Below are positions 1 to 7,213 of a DNA stretch of 64,000 nt, in pieces. The DNA comes from Pseudomonas sp. VD-NE ins (lineage in GTDB: Bacteria > Pseudomonadota > Gammaproteobacteria > Pseudomonadales > Pseudomonadaceae), in NCBI RefSeq assembly GCF_031882575.1, contig NZ_CP134772.1, forward strand, positions 2,561,001 through 2,625,000, written 5' to 3'. The translations under genes were made by a program, and so were the position numbers. The notes under the pieces are model-generated. The model was not told the origin of the DNA, ran no database searches, and saw nothing but the letters and a program-made list of their open reading frames with translations. Position 1 is the first letter of the stretch, and every line of letters starts with the position of its first letter.

Positions 1-113
1 ACATGCGCGCCTTGCTGGGCCAGCAGTTTGGCGATGGCTTCACCGATGCCACGGCTGGCGCCGGAAACGAAAGCGATTTTACCGTCGAGGTCGAACAACT
101 GAGTCTTGGACAT
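1..113 (-). CDS. Short-chain dehydrogenase/reductase, N-terminal fragment
   Basis: Only the first 37 or so codons are in the window; the gene runs off the left edge. The visible protein starts [15 protein letters not shown] and continues into the SDR cofactor motif GASRGIG (the TGxxxGxG glycine-rich loop that binds NAD(P)H). The start ATG at 113-111 is preceded on its own strand by a short AACCCTT stretch. It lies 22 bp downstream of the phosphotransferase-like gene on the same strand, so the two are probably co-transcribed. The substrate cannot be told from this fragment. Confidence 0.85.
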   Translation of the reverse strand, partial: MSKTQLFDLDGKIAFVSGASRGIGEAIAKLLAQQGAH

Positions 114-135
114 AAGGGTTCCTGGGTGTGGGCCG

Positions 136-1203
136 TCAGAGGCTCGATTTCGCAATGACCTGCAAGCTCATCTGCTCCAGCAGTTTGTTCATGTGAATGA
201 ACTGCGCGAAGCGTTTGTCCTGGGTCTGGCCATGGTAGAAGCGGTAGTAGATCTGCTGCACGATGCCGGCCAGACGGAACAGGCCGTAGGTGTAGTAGAA
301 GTCGAAATTGTCGATCTGGATGCCTGAGCGTTCGGCGTAGTAATCGACGAATTCACGGCGGGTGAGCATGCCCGGAGCGTGGCTCGGCTGGCGGCGCATC
401 AATTGCACCGGCGCCGGATCATCCGCCTGAATCCAATAGGCGAGGGTGTTGCCCAGGTCCATCAGCGGGTCGCCGAGGGTGGTCAGTTCCCAGTCGAGCA
501 CACCGATGATCTGCATCGGATTCTGCGGATCGAGGATGACGTTGTCGAAGCGGTAGTCGTTGTGGACGATGCTGGAGGTCGGGTGGTCGGCCGGCATCTT
601 GTCGTTGAGCCAGGCTTTGACCTTCTCCCAGTGTGGCGCGTCGGGTGTCAGGGCTTTTTCGTAGCGCTCGCTCCAGCCTTTGATCTGACGGGCCACGTAG
701 CCTTCCGGTTTGCCCAGATCACCGAGGCCGCAGGCGTTGTAGTCGACGCGGTGCAGTTCGACGAAACGGTCGATGAAGCTTTTGCACAAGGCTTCGGTTT
801 TTGCCGAATCGAGGCCCAGTTCCGGCGGCAGTTCCGAGCGCAGGATGATGCCCTTGACCCGCTCCATTACGTAGAACTCGGCGCCGATCACCGATTCGTC
901 CGTGCAGTGCACGTAAGCCTTCGGGCAATACGGGAAGCCGTCGCGCAATTGATTGAGAATGCGGAATTCGCGGCCCATGTCGTGGGCGGACTTGGCCTTG
1001 TGGCCGAACGGCGGGCGGCGCAGGACGAATTCCTGTTCCGGGTATTCCAGCAGGTAGGTCAGGTTCGACGCGCCGCCGGGGAACTGGCTGATCGCAGCTG
1101 TGCCGCTCAGGCCCGGAATGTGCGCCTTGAGGTACGGATCGATCAGGCTGGCATCGAGTTCTTCGCCAGAGCGGATACGGGTGGACTGGTCAGTAAGCGC
1201 CAT
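136..1203 (-). CDS. Phosphotransferase (APH) family protein, ACAD10/11-like
   Basis: A 355-residue protein of the aminoglycoside-phosphotransferase/choline-kinase fold. The catalytic-loop motif HNDYRFDN sits near residue 215 and the metal-binding DWE motif about 20 residues later ([13 protein letters not shown]), both in the form seen in the ACAD10/ACAD11 kinase-like domain. The N-terminal half has the GGASNLTY nucleotide-binding loop. Family members lie next to acyl-CoA dehydrogenases and SDRs in fatty-acid or hydroxy-fatty-acid breakdown, and an SDR gene follows here, which fits. I infer phosphorylation of a hydroxy-acyl substrate; drug resistance is unlikely. Confidence 0.85.
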   Translation of the reverse strand: MALTDQSTRIRSGEELDASLIDPYLKAHIPGLSGTAAISQFPGGASNLTYLLEYPEQEFVLRRPPFGHKAKSAHDMGREFRILNQLRDGFPYCPKAYVHCTDESVIGAEFYVMERVKGIILRSELPPELGLDSAKTEALCKSFIDRFVELHRVDYNACGLGDLGKPEGYVARQIKGWSERYEKALTPDAPHWEKVKAWLNDKMPADHPTSSIVHNDYRFDNVILDPQNPMQIIGVLDWELTTLGDPLMDLGNTLAYWIQADDPAPVQLMRRQPSHAPGMLTRREFVDYYAERSGIQIDNFDFYYTYGLFRLAGIVQQIYYRFYHGQTQDKRFAQFIHMNKLLEQMSLQVIAKSSL

Positions 1204-1365
1204 GCTTATCCCTTCTGCTTATTTTGGAGGCCAGACATCATTTGCTAATCTAATGGCGCGCCCGATTGCTCACAAGCGCGGTGCGGTCTTATAGGTTAGC
1301 GTGTTGCCGGATAATCAGCGTTCCGAATAAGCAGAGGATGCCCACTCTGCTGGCGCTGGCGCAGG

Positions 1366-2334
1366 TCAGTGCACGCGCTGGTTGCTGCGTCTTGGGGGCA
1401 GTGCAATCGGGGTGAGTACCGGTTGCCCGGAGAAGAATGCCGCGAGGTTTTTGCCCACTAGCTCGACAGTGCCTTGGGTGGCTTCCGGTGACAGACCCGC
1501 GACATGCGGGGTGAGCAGCACATTGCTCAGGGTTTTCAACGCATCGGGCACTTGCGGCTCATGGTCGAAGACGTCCAGTGCGGCGCCGGCAATTCTGCGC
1601 TGTTCAAGGGCGGTGATCAGGTCCGCCGTGGCGATCACACTGGCGCGGGCGATGTTGACGATGAAACCCGTGGGGCCGAGTGCATCGAGCACCGGACGCG
1701 TCACCAGATGCTGCGTGCCGATCCCACCCGGCGTAGCGACAATGAGAAAATCCGAGGCCCGCGCCAATTCAGTCGGCGTCGAGCAGAACGTGTAAGGCAC
1801 ATCGCTGCGCAACTGACGGCTGTGATAGCTGATGTCCATGTCGAAACCCAGGTTCGCCCGTTTGGCAATCGCCATGCCCACCGCCCCCAACCCGAGAATC
1901 CCCAGGCGCTTGCCGGCCAGCGACGGGCGCATGATTTTCGGCCATTCCCCCCGACGCACCGCGGCATCGCAACGTGGAATGTCGCGCACCAACGCCAACA
2001 GCATCGCCATGGCGTGGTCAGCCACCGACGAGGCGTTGACCCCGGCGCCGTTGGTCACGGTGATCCCGCGATCGCTGGCCGCTTGCAGATCGACCTGCTC
2101 GTACCCGGCGCCGATCACCGTGATGATTTTCAACGCGGGCAGGGCGGCGATTTCCTCGGCGGTCAGACCCAGCGGGCCACGGGTCAGCACCGCGTCGATT
2201 CGCGCGCCGTGGGTGGTGATGGCTTGTGCTCGTTCGGCCGGTGTCGGCGCCAGGATCAAGTGAAAGCCCTGATGTTCGAGAATCGGCAAATAGTCATTGA
2301 TGGTTTCAACCAGTACCAGAACGGTTGCGGGCAT
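1366..2334 (-). CDS. D-isomer-specific 2-hydroxyacid dehydrogenase
   Basis: A 322-residue cytosolic NAD(P)-dependent oxidoreductase that would interconvert 2-keto and 2-hydroxy acids such as glyoxylate or hydroxypyruvate. The Rossmann motif GLGAVG is near residue 150. The catalytic set is visible: Arg in NIARASVI, Glu in DVFDHEPQVP and His in LLTPHVAG. The usual ARG of the arginine motif reads ARA here, a tolerated change. The gene stands alone, with 162 bp to the phosphotransferase gene and 171 bp to the next gene upstream. The exact substrate is not determinable, so no symbol is given. Confidence 0.88.
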   Translation of the reverse strand: MPATVLVLVETINDYLPILEHQGFHLILAPTPAERAQAITTHGARIDAVLTRGPLGLTAEEIAALPALKIITVIGAGYEQVDLQAASDRGITVTNGAGVNASSVADHAMAMLLALVRDIPRCDAAVRRGEWPKIMRPSLAGKRLGILGLGAVGMAIAKRANLGFDMDISYHSRQLRSDVPYTFCSTPTELARASDFLIVATPGGIGTQHLVTRPVLDALGPTGFIVNIARASVIATADLITALEQRRIAGAALDVFDHEPQVPDALKTLSNVLLTPHVAGLSPEATQGTVELVGKNLAAFFSGQPVLTPIALPPRRSNQRVH

Positions 2335-2505
2335 CGCGCGGCTCCTGTGAACGTCGGCGGGTTGTTCGCGAAAGTCGTTTCAGAGTGCTGAATCCGCAGC
2401 GGCTTGGCAATCGTTGTCGTTCGCGCATTGGTGCTTTGATTCTGGACGGCTTCGGGCAAGAAGCAAGGGTTGGCAGCACACCAGTGATCCGGTGTGCTGT
2501 CGGCA

Positions 2506-2937
2506 TCATTGCGCCGCTTGGGCTTTGGTTTGCTCTGCCAGGGCAATCGGCTTGAAATCGTAGGTTGGATAGAACTCGGTGCGGTAACTGCCCCATGCAG
2601 TGTTTTCCAGGGCGAGGTTCACTTCTGCCAGCCGCGAGGCGGGGAATCGTACAGTCACCACTTGGCCAATGCCCATCATGATGTTCCAGCTCACCACTTC
2701 GACCCCGGCCGGGGGAAAGGTTTTGTAGAAGCCTTGTTGCGTGAGCTGGGCCTTGAGTTCGCTCAGCGGGCGGGTCTGATCATGTTTCAGAAACACGGTC
2801 AGCATCATTGCGTTGTCAGCAGTGGCGACATTATTTTTGGCGGGTTGACTGGCGGCTTGCGCGTTGACTCCGGCGCAATACAACGAGGAGGCCAGCAACG
2901 TCGACAACAGCAGGGCTTTAACTGTCTTTTGCATCAT
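2506..2937 (-). CDS. Small exported protein of unknown function
   Basis: A 143-residue protein with a clear N-terminal signal peptide: two basic residues after MMQ, a hydrophobic stretch (LLLSTLLASSLY) and a likely cleavage after VNAQA near residue 28. The mature part is a single small domain rich in beta-prone segments (TVFLKHDQTRPLSELKAQL). I do not recognise a named family. It lies 12 bp downstream of the DUF4822 gene on the same strand, so the two probably form an operon and act together in the periplasm. Confidence 0.7.
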   Translation of the reverse strand: MMQKTVKALLLSTLLASSLYCAGVNAQAASQPAKNNVATADNAMMLTVFLKHDQTRPLSELKAQLTQQGFYKTFPPAGVEVVSWNIMMGIGQVVTVRFPASRLAEVNLALENTAWGSYRTEFYPTYDFKPIALAEQTKAQAAQ

Positions 2938-2949
2938 TGACTCCTGGTC

Positions 2950-3435
2950 TTATTGTTTGATAGCGGATCTGGTTTCTACGGTGCCGGTATACGGCGCATG
3001 AACGACATGAATACGCACAAGAGGATTGTTGTCGATCATGTCGCGGGGGACTTCCCGCGAATAAGTGAATTCACTGTCGTTCAATGTTTCCAGACGCCTG
3101 ACAATTGTTTTGGTCGGGCCGATATCGGGTACCAGGATGTGCTGCTTCTGGTCACCGGTGACAAAGAAATAACCGCCTCCACCATTGTTGTACTTTGACT
3201 CTCCCGTGTCGGTGTAAAAGAACTCATATCGATTACGATCGGGGTCCCAGGTCGATATCCCCACGACGCCGGGATACTTCGCCTTGACGTCTGTTTCAGA
3301 AGCGCCGTCGATGTAGACCCTTGTGGTCAGCCATCGCGGCGAAGAAGCCAGCTCGCGGACATCGGCGTTGGCGCTGGCAAGTGGGGTAAAAAGCAGTGCG
3401 GCCGACAGCAGGCCGGTCATTGTGTGCTTTTGCAT
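2950..3435 (-). CDS. DUF4822 domain exported protein
   Basis: A 161-residue secreted or periplasmic protein. A signal peptide covers about residues 1-24 (ending ASANA-D). The mature sequence matches what I know of DUF4822: SSPRWLTTRVY, PGVVGISTWDPDRNRYEFF, a glycine-rich turn before YFFVTGDQKQHIL, and the C-terminal REVPRDMIDNNPLVRIHVVH block. DUF4822 has no established function. It is the first gene of a two-gene unit with the small exported protein downstream. A long AT-rich region upstream probably holds the promoter. Confidence 0.75.
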   Translation of the reverse strand: MQKHTMTGLLSAALLFTPLASANADVRELASSPRWLTTRVYIDGASETDVKAKYPGVVGISTWDPDRNRYEFFYTDTGESKYNNGGGGYFFVTGDQKQHILVPDIGPTKTIVRRLETLNDSEFTYSREVPRDMIDNNPLVRIHVVHAPYTGTVETRSAIKQ

Positions 3436-3741
3436 ACGTTGTCCTCTTCAGCAAACTTCGAAGGTCGTTTGCGATTAGTCTTTCGTCATTCAGGGCATGA
3501 AAAATATATTCCTGGAAAAGAGGGTTGATCAATACTCGCGTAGTTGCTTGTAACAAATGGGTGTTGTTCGGATGTTTGGTAATATTTCGTCGTGGTTTTA
3601 TTGGGTGTTTTAGTTGTAGGAGTATTCTTAAGTGTTGGTAGGTGATGGGCTTTTTATGGGTGTTTTCTGTAATCCATCGCGCTGGTTGCATTAGATAAGT
3701 AAACACAGTTGTAGGACGGAGGATAGGTTTACAAATCCGTG
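3436..3741. other. AT-rich, GT-skewed intergenic region
   Basis: About 300 bp with no credible gene. Composition changes sharply from the flanking GC-rich coding DNA. From 3480 to 3720 the plus strand is rich in G and T (for example GGGTGTTTTAGTTGTAGGAG). It lies upstream of the DUF4822 operon and downstream of the isochorismatase-fold gene, so it should contain the DUF4822 promoter. I cannot pick out a convincing -35/-10 pair. Confidence 0.5.
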
Positions 3742-3776
3742 ATTGACGCAACCGCGTTCGGTGAAGTTGCGTCAAT
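3742..3776 (-). terminator. Hairpin after the isochorismatase-fold gene
   Basis: Perfect 11-bp arms (ATTGACGCAAC at 3742-3752 and its complement at 3766-3776) enclose a 13-nt loop. It lies 16 bp beyond the stop of the minus-strand hydrolase gene. There is no strong U-tract, so it is a likely but not certain intrinsic terminator. Confidence 0.55.
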
Positions 3777-3792
3777 TTCAAGGAGCGTTTCT

Positions 3793-4317
3793 TTAGAACC
3801 TCACCTCCGCGCTGTCGATTAACCGTGCGAAGGCGCCGCCGAGGGTTGCATTGTGATGGTTGATGATCGCCTCGGCAGGTAGCGCGGCAGTGTCCAGGCA
3901 GGTGTGGGCGTCGGCGACCAGTACGGGTTTAAAGCCCAGTTCGGCAGCGCTGCGGCAGGTGCTGTCGATGCAGAACTGGCTTTTCATGCCGACCAGATAA
4001 AGATCCTCGACATTAACGGAGTTGAGTCTCTGAGCGAGGTCAGTGCCATGGAATGCATTGGGGCAGGATTTGTCGAAAAGGGTGTCGAGTTCAGCGTCCA
4101 GTTCAAGCGCGGGCAGAAATTGCCAGAATGGGCTGCCGGCGGCAATCGGCGAGCCTTCCGGGCCCGTGTGGCGTACGGCGAAAATCGGCACGCGTCGATC
4201 ACGAGCCTGAGCGATCAGGCGCTGAATGTTGGCCACAATTCGTTCGCCGTCATAGGGCTTTTGCGGGCCATGGAACAGGCCGACCTGCATATCGATGATC
4301 AACAGTGCTGCGGGCAT
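3793..4317 (-). CDS. Isochorismatase-family cysteine hydrolase
   Basis: A 174-residue cytosolic hydrolase of the isochorismatase/nicotinamidase fold. The catalytic triad is visible: Asp in LLIIDMQ near the N-terminus, Lys in LFDKSCP, and nucleophile Cys in MKSQFCIDST. The ATG at 4317 was chosen because AAGGAGAACC precedes it and the family begins right before LLIIDMQ; a longer frame reaches 4380 but runs through a terminator hairpin. Substrates in this family are diverse (isochorismate, nicotinamide, biuret, carbamoyl compounds), so the reaction is not assigned. A leader peptide and terminator lie just upstream, suggesting attenuation. Confidence 0.85.
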   Translation of the reverse strand: MPAALLIIDMQVGLFHGPQKPYDGERIVANIQRLIAQARDRRVPIFAVRHTGPEGSPIAAGSPFWQFLPALELDAELDTLFDKSCPNAFHGTDLAQRLNSVNVEDLYLVGMKSQFCIDSTCRSAAELGFKPVLVADAHTCLDTAALPAEAIINHHNATLGGAFARLIDSAEVRF

Positions 4318-4366
4318 GGTGGTTCTCCTTGAGTGCTGCAGATGCCGCACGGACGGGAGAAACAAC

Positions 4367-4395
4367 AAGGCCCCGTCCATTGCTGGCGGGGCCTT
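4367..4395 (-). terminator. Intrinsic terminator inside the hydrolase leader
   Basis: Nine-bp arms (4367-4375 and 4387-4395, core GGCCCCG/CGGGGCC) with an 11-nt loop. On the minus strand they are followed by a T-rich stretch (TTGTTGTTT). It sits between the leader peptide stop (4414) and the start of the hydrolase gene (4317), the position expected of an attenuator terminator. It may also pair poorly in the plus direction, where no U-tract follows. Confidence 0.65.
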
Positions 4396-4413
4396 GGGTT
4401 TGCTGCGCTGGGT

Positions 4414-4491
4414 TTACCTCACGCACAAACACCACGACCCGCCGGTGGCGGTCGTGGTGGTGCGGGTGAGGTGCAGCGCGCGAAGGTTCAT
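4414..4491 (-). CDS. Putative threonine-rich leader peptide
   Basis: A 25-codon frame from ATG at 4491 to TAA at 4416-4414, with six threonines including four in a row (LTRTTTTATGG). The threonine codons form one arm (CCACGACC) of a strong hairpin whose partner GGTCGTGG lies within the same peptide. The adjacent GGCGGG (4443-4438) can alternatively pair with CCCGCC in the 5' arm of the terminator at 4367-4395. That is the classical arrangement of ribosome-stalling attenuators such as thrL. The weak point is the lack of a good Shine-Dalgarno sequence before the ATG. Coding is inferred from architecture only. Confidence 0.45.
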   Translation of the reverse strand: MNLRALHLTRTTTTATGGSWCLCVR

Positions 4492-4535
4492 GGGCCGATC
4501 ATGCTGGCGCCGGTAGCTGGCTGTCAATTGCGGGG

Positions 4536-4919
4536 TCAGGTGACGTACTGCGCAATGCCATTGCCGAATGACCAGTTCTCTTTTTTCACCTCGACCAGAT
4601 TGATGAACACGTCTTCCGGGCGTACCGCCAACTGCTTGTGCAGGCTTTCTGCGATTGTTTTGAACAGCAACTGCTTTTTCTCAACCGTGCGCCCTTCGCT
4701 GATGGTGATCTGAATGAATACCACGCCGTCGCTGCGCTGGATCCCCAGATATTGCGGATCGTAGACCAGGTGCTGGCCATCGTGCTCGGTCAGGATCTGA
4801 AAGTTGTCGTGCTCGGGCACATCGATACAACTGCGCAGGGCGGCGTAGATCTGCTCGCCGATGCGTTTGGCGAAGGTGGGGTCGGGGTTTTGTCTGATGT
4901 CGACGCGAACGAGGGGCAT
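4536..4919 (-). CDS. Tautomerase-superfamily protein
   Basis: A 127-residue protein of the 4-oxalocrotonate tautomerase superfamily. Pro2 directly follows the initiator Met (MPLVRVDIRQN) and would be the catalytic N-terminal proline once Met is removed. At about 127 residues it matches the longer, duplicated-unit tautomerases rather than the 62-residue 4-OT subunit. A second conserved block, GVVFIQITISEGRTVEKKQ, is followed by ELAVRPEDVFI-type sequence. The physiological substrate is unknown. It is transcribed in the same direction as the leader and hydrolase downstream, but a 45-bp gap and the leader suggest separate control. Confidence 0.82.
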   Translation of the reverse strand: MPLVRVDIRQNPDPTFAKRIGEQIYAALRSCIDVPEHDNFQILTEHDGQHLVYDPQYLGIQRSDGVVFIQITISEGRTVEKKQLLFKTIAESLHKQLAVRPEDVFINLVEVKKENWSFGNGIAQYVT

Positions 4920-5172
4920 GGGCAGAGACTCCGGGGGGCAGGGGACTCATTCACGCTAGAACATTTCAACCAGATTGAAAGCATGGGGTGATGACCTCGC
5001 TACTGTTTTTGTATGAGGCTACCTACGAAACTCGCGGATTTTACCTACGCATTTGGCAGAGCCATCTGCTATCGGGCAGACGGTTAACGCGAAATCATGG
5101 GGCAGTAATGGGAGGTGGTCCAGGATGGAAAAAGCTTCCCGAGCGTTAACTGTCAGCAGCCAAGGAAGGTTC

Positions 5173-5367
5173 ATGCATCTTGATGACCACAAAAATGTGG
5201 AACTCGAAAGGCTACAAACGGAAACCCAAAAGCTCGGCGCGGAGAGGCGCAAGCTTTTGGCGGAGGAAGCAAAACTGAAACTTGAGACTTTCTTGTATCC
5301 CCTTGTGGTGGGGGCTGGGGCATTAACTGCAATTGCCACCGCCGTTGGGCTTTATTTGAAGCTGTAA
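5173..5367 (+). CDS. Small coiled-coil membrane protein
   Basis: A 64-residue protein, start chosen at ATG 5173 because AAGGAAGG lies just upstream. Residues 1-40 form a highly charged helix with heptad character (NVELERLQTETQKLGAERRK), then one hydrophobic segment (about 43-61) ending at a short basic/hydrophobic tail. No family recognised. An in-frame ATG at 5125 would add 16 residues. It lies 69 bp before another small single-span protein, suggesting a two-gene unit. Confidence 0.6.
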   Translation: MHLDDHKNVELERLQTETQKLGAERRKLLAEEAKLKLETFLYPLVVGAGALTAIATAVGLYLKL

Positions 5368-5436
5368 GAGAGCGCAGCAGGTTGCAGTTGCGCATGCGTG
5401 TTGATTCAGAGCACCAAAAAAAGGGAAGGGGGCAGT

Positions 5437-5619
5437 ATGAACACAGAGGAAAGCAGAGCCAGGATAGACCGACTGTATCAAGAGGAGTTTGAGTTCAGAG
5501 AAGCCATGAAGCCCTTTCGCAAAGCCGAAAGGCGTGAAACGGTTTTGCTGTTTAGCCTTGGAATGTTGATGGGCGCGGTGGGGATCGCTTTCGTGATGGT
5601 GTTGGCCCGAACCATCTGA
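5437..5619 (+). CDS. Small single-span membrane protein
   Basis: A 60-residue protein starting at ATG 5437 with GGGAAGGGGG upstream as ribosome-binding site. A charged N-terminal helix (ESRARIDRLYQEEFEFREAMK, KPFRKAERRE) leads to one C-terminal membrane span (VLLFSLGMLMGAVGIAFVMVLA). It has the same layout as the gene before it but no clear sequence similarity. The function is unknown. Such pairs occur as membrane accessories of mobile or phage-derived segments, but nothing nearby confirms that. Confidence 0.55.
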   Translation: MNTEESRARIDRLYQEEFEFREAMKPFRKAERRETVLLFSLGMLMGAVGIAFVMVLARTI

Positions 5620-5852
5620 ATACCCTTGCATGTGCCTATTAACGACATTACGAATACCTGTTTACGACAGATAATTTCCCGAAAACGACGCCAAACGGAT
5701 CTGCTCCGCACAACCATTCCTCAGCTAAGTCTTTGCTTCTGCTCATTTATCGCGGAGAATCGCGCCCCTGTTTCGGCCGGAGCATGTCTGTCGGTTTTTT
5801 CCGACGCGTCCTGACCGAGTGGCAAGTGACCGGAATGCGGAGATCCGACCGG

Positions 5853-7133
5853 ATGAATGATCAGGCCAATAGCGTCGAAGAGCGCTTTGATGCAGCAGCA
5901 CCCGCTGAACTTTCGAGCTGGAATCGCCAGGACACCACCTGGATGTTGGGACTGTTTGGGACGGCCATCGGCGCCGGCACCCTGTTTTTGCCGATCAACG
6001 CAGGGTTGGGTGGCTTCTGGCCGCTGGTGGTCCTCGCGCTGCTGGCCTTCCCGATGACGTTCTATGCCCACCGTGGCCTGACCCGATTCGTGCTTTCCGG
6101 TCGTGAAGGCGCCGACATCACTGAAGTGGTCGAGCAGCATTTCGGCATCAAGGCCGGCGCGCTGATCACCTTGCTGTACTTCTTCGCGATCTTCCCGATT
6201 CTGCTGATCTACAGCGTCGGTCTGACCAACACGGTCGCCAGTTTCCTTGAGCATCAATTGCACATCACGCCGCCACCGCGCGCGCTGCTGTCGTTCGTGC
6301 TGATCCTCGGTCTGTTGGCCGTGGTGCGTTGCGGTGAGCAGGCGATCGTCAAGGCGATGAGCCTGATGGTTTACCCCTTTATCGTCGCGCTGCTGTTCCT
6401 CGCGGTGTACCTGATTCCGCACTGGAACGGCGGCATCCTTGCTACCGCTTCGCACGTGCCAGCGCCGTCGGCGTTGCTGCATACACTGTGGCTGGCGATT
6501 CCGGTGATGGTGTTCTCGTTCAACCACTCGCCAATCATTTCGGCGTTTGCGGTCGATCAGAAGCGTCGTTATGGCGTCCACGCAGAAGAGCGCAGCTCAC
6601 AGATCCTGTCCCGCGCGCACCTGTTGATGGTGGCGATGGTGTTGTTCTTCGTCTTCAGCTGCGTGCTGACCCTGTCGCCGGAACAACTGGCCGAGGCCAA
6701 GGCGCAGAATCTGTCGATCCTGTCGTACCTGGCCAACCACTTCAGCAATCCGACCATCGCCTTCGCGGCGCCGTTGATTGCGTTTGTGGCGATCTCCAAG
6801 TCGTTCCTCGGTCACTACATCGGTGCCAGTGAAGGTCTCAAAGGCCTGATCATCAAGAGTGGCAAACGCCCGGGCGCCAAGGCGCTGGATCGCATTGTGG
6901 CGGCGTTCATGTTGGTGATTTGCTGGGTCGTCGCCACGCTGAACCCGAGCATTCTGGGCATGATCGAGACGATCGGTGGCCCGGTGATCGCGGCGATTCT
7001 GTTCCTGATGCCGATGTACGCCATCCGTAAGGTGCCAGCGATGGCCCGCTATCGCGGTCAGGCGTCGAACGTGTTTGTAACGGCTGTCGGCCTGGTAGCA
7101 ATTTCGGCGTTGATTTATTCGCTCACTGCGTAG
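5853..7133 (+). CDS. HAAAP-family amino-acid:proton symporter (serine/threonine transporter, SdaC-like)
   Basis: A 426-residue inner-membrane transporter with about 11 hydrophobic spans. The first span carries the family signature GLFGTAIGAGTLFLPINAG, which forms the broken helix that binds the substrate. A second typical block, FSFNHSPIISAFAVDQ, precedes a cytoplasmic loop. The start ATG at 5853 has GGAG ten bases upstream and matches family N-termini; longer in-frame starts to 5733 lack support. Homologues carry serine, threonine or aromatic amino acids, and the HSPIISAF pattern favours SdaC-type serine/threonine uptake. No sda deaminase gene is adjacent. A strong terminator follows. Confidence 0.85.
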   Translation: MNDQANSVEERFDAAAPAELSSWNRQDTTWMLGLFGTAIGAGTLFLPINAGLGGFWPLVVLALLAFPMTFYAHRGLTRFVLSGREGADITEVVEQHFGIKAGALITLLYFFAIFPILLIYSVGLTNTVASFLEHQLHITPPPRALLSFVLILGLLAVVRCGEQAIVKAMSLMVYPFIVALLFLAVYLIPHWNGGILATASHVPAPSALLHTLWLAIPVMVFSFNHSPIISAFAVDQKRRYGVHAEERSSQILSRAHLLMVAMVLFFVFSCVLTLSPEQLAEAKAQNLSILSYLANHFSNPTIAFAAPLIAFVAISKSFLGHYIGASEGLKGLIIKSGKRPGAKALDRIVAAFMLVICWVVATLNPSILGMIETIGGPVIAAILFLMPMYAIRKVPAMARYRGQASNVFVTAVGLVAISALIYSLTA

Positions 7134-7162
7134 GTCAGAACGCCAGATACTCAGCTACAGTG

Positions 7163-7197
7163 GCCGCTGCATACGATGTATGCAGCGGCTTTTTTTT
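7163..7197 (+). terminator. Rho-independent terminator after the amino-acid transporter
   Basis: Eleven-bp arms (GCCGCTGCATA at 7163-7173 and its complement at 7179-7189), a 5-nt loop, and an eight-T run. It isolates the transporter gene from the SulP gene downstream and rules out the earlier in-frame GTG at 7160 as the SulP start. Confidence 0.9.
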
Positions 7198-7213
7198 GTC
7201 TGGAGACAGTGGA

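Noticed and set aside
3296..3781. A 161-codon minus-strand frame covering the AT-rich gap
   Set aside because: It runs through the terminator-like hairpin and into DUF4822 in another frame, and its composition is unlike real proteins.
4295..4516. Plus-strand valine-rich frame (VAVVVVRVR) across the attenuator, reminiscent of ivbL
   Set aside because: No plus-strand gene follows it; the next gene is on the minus strand. The terminator U-tract also points to minus-strand transcription.
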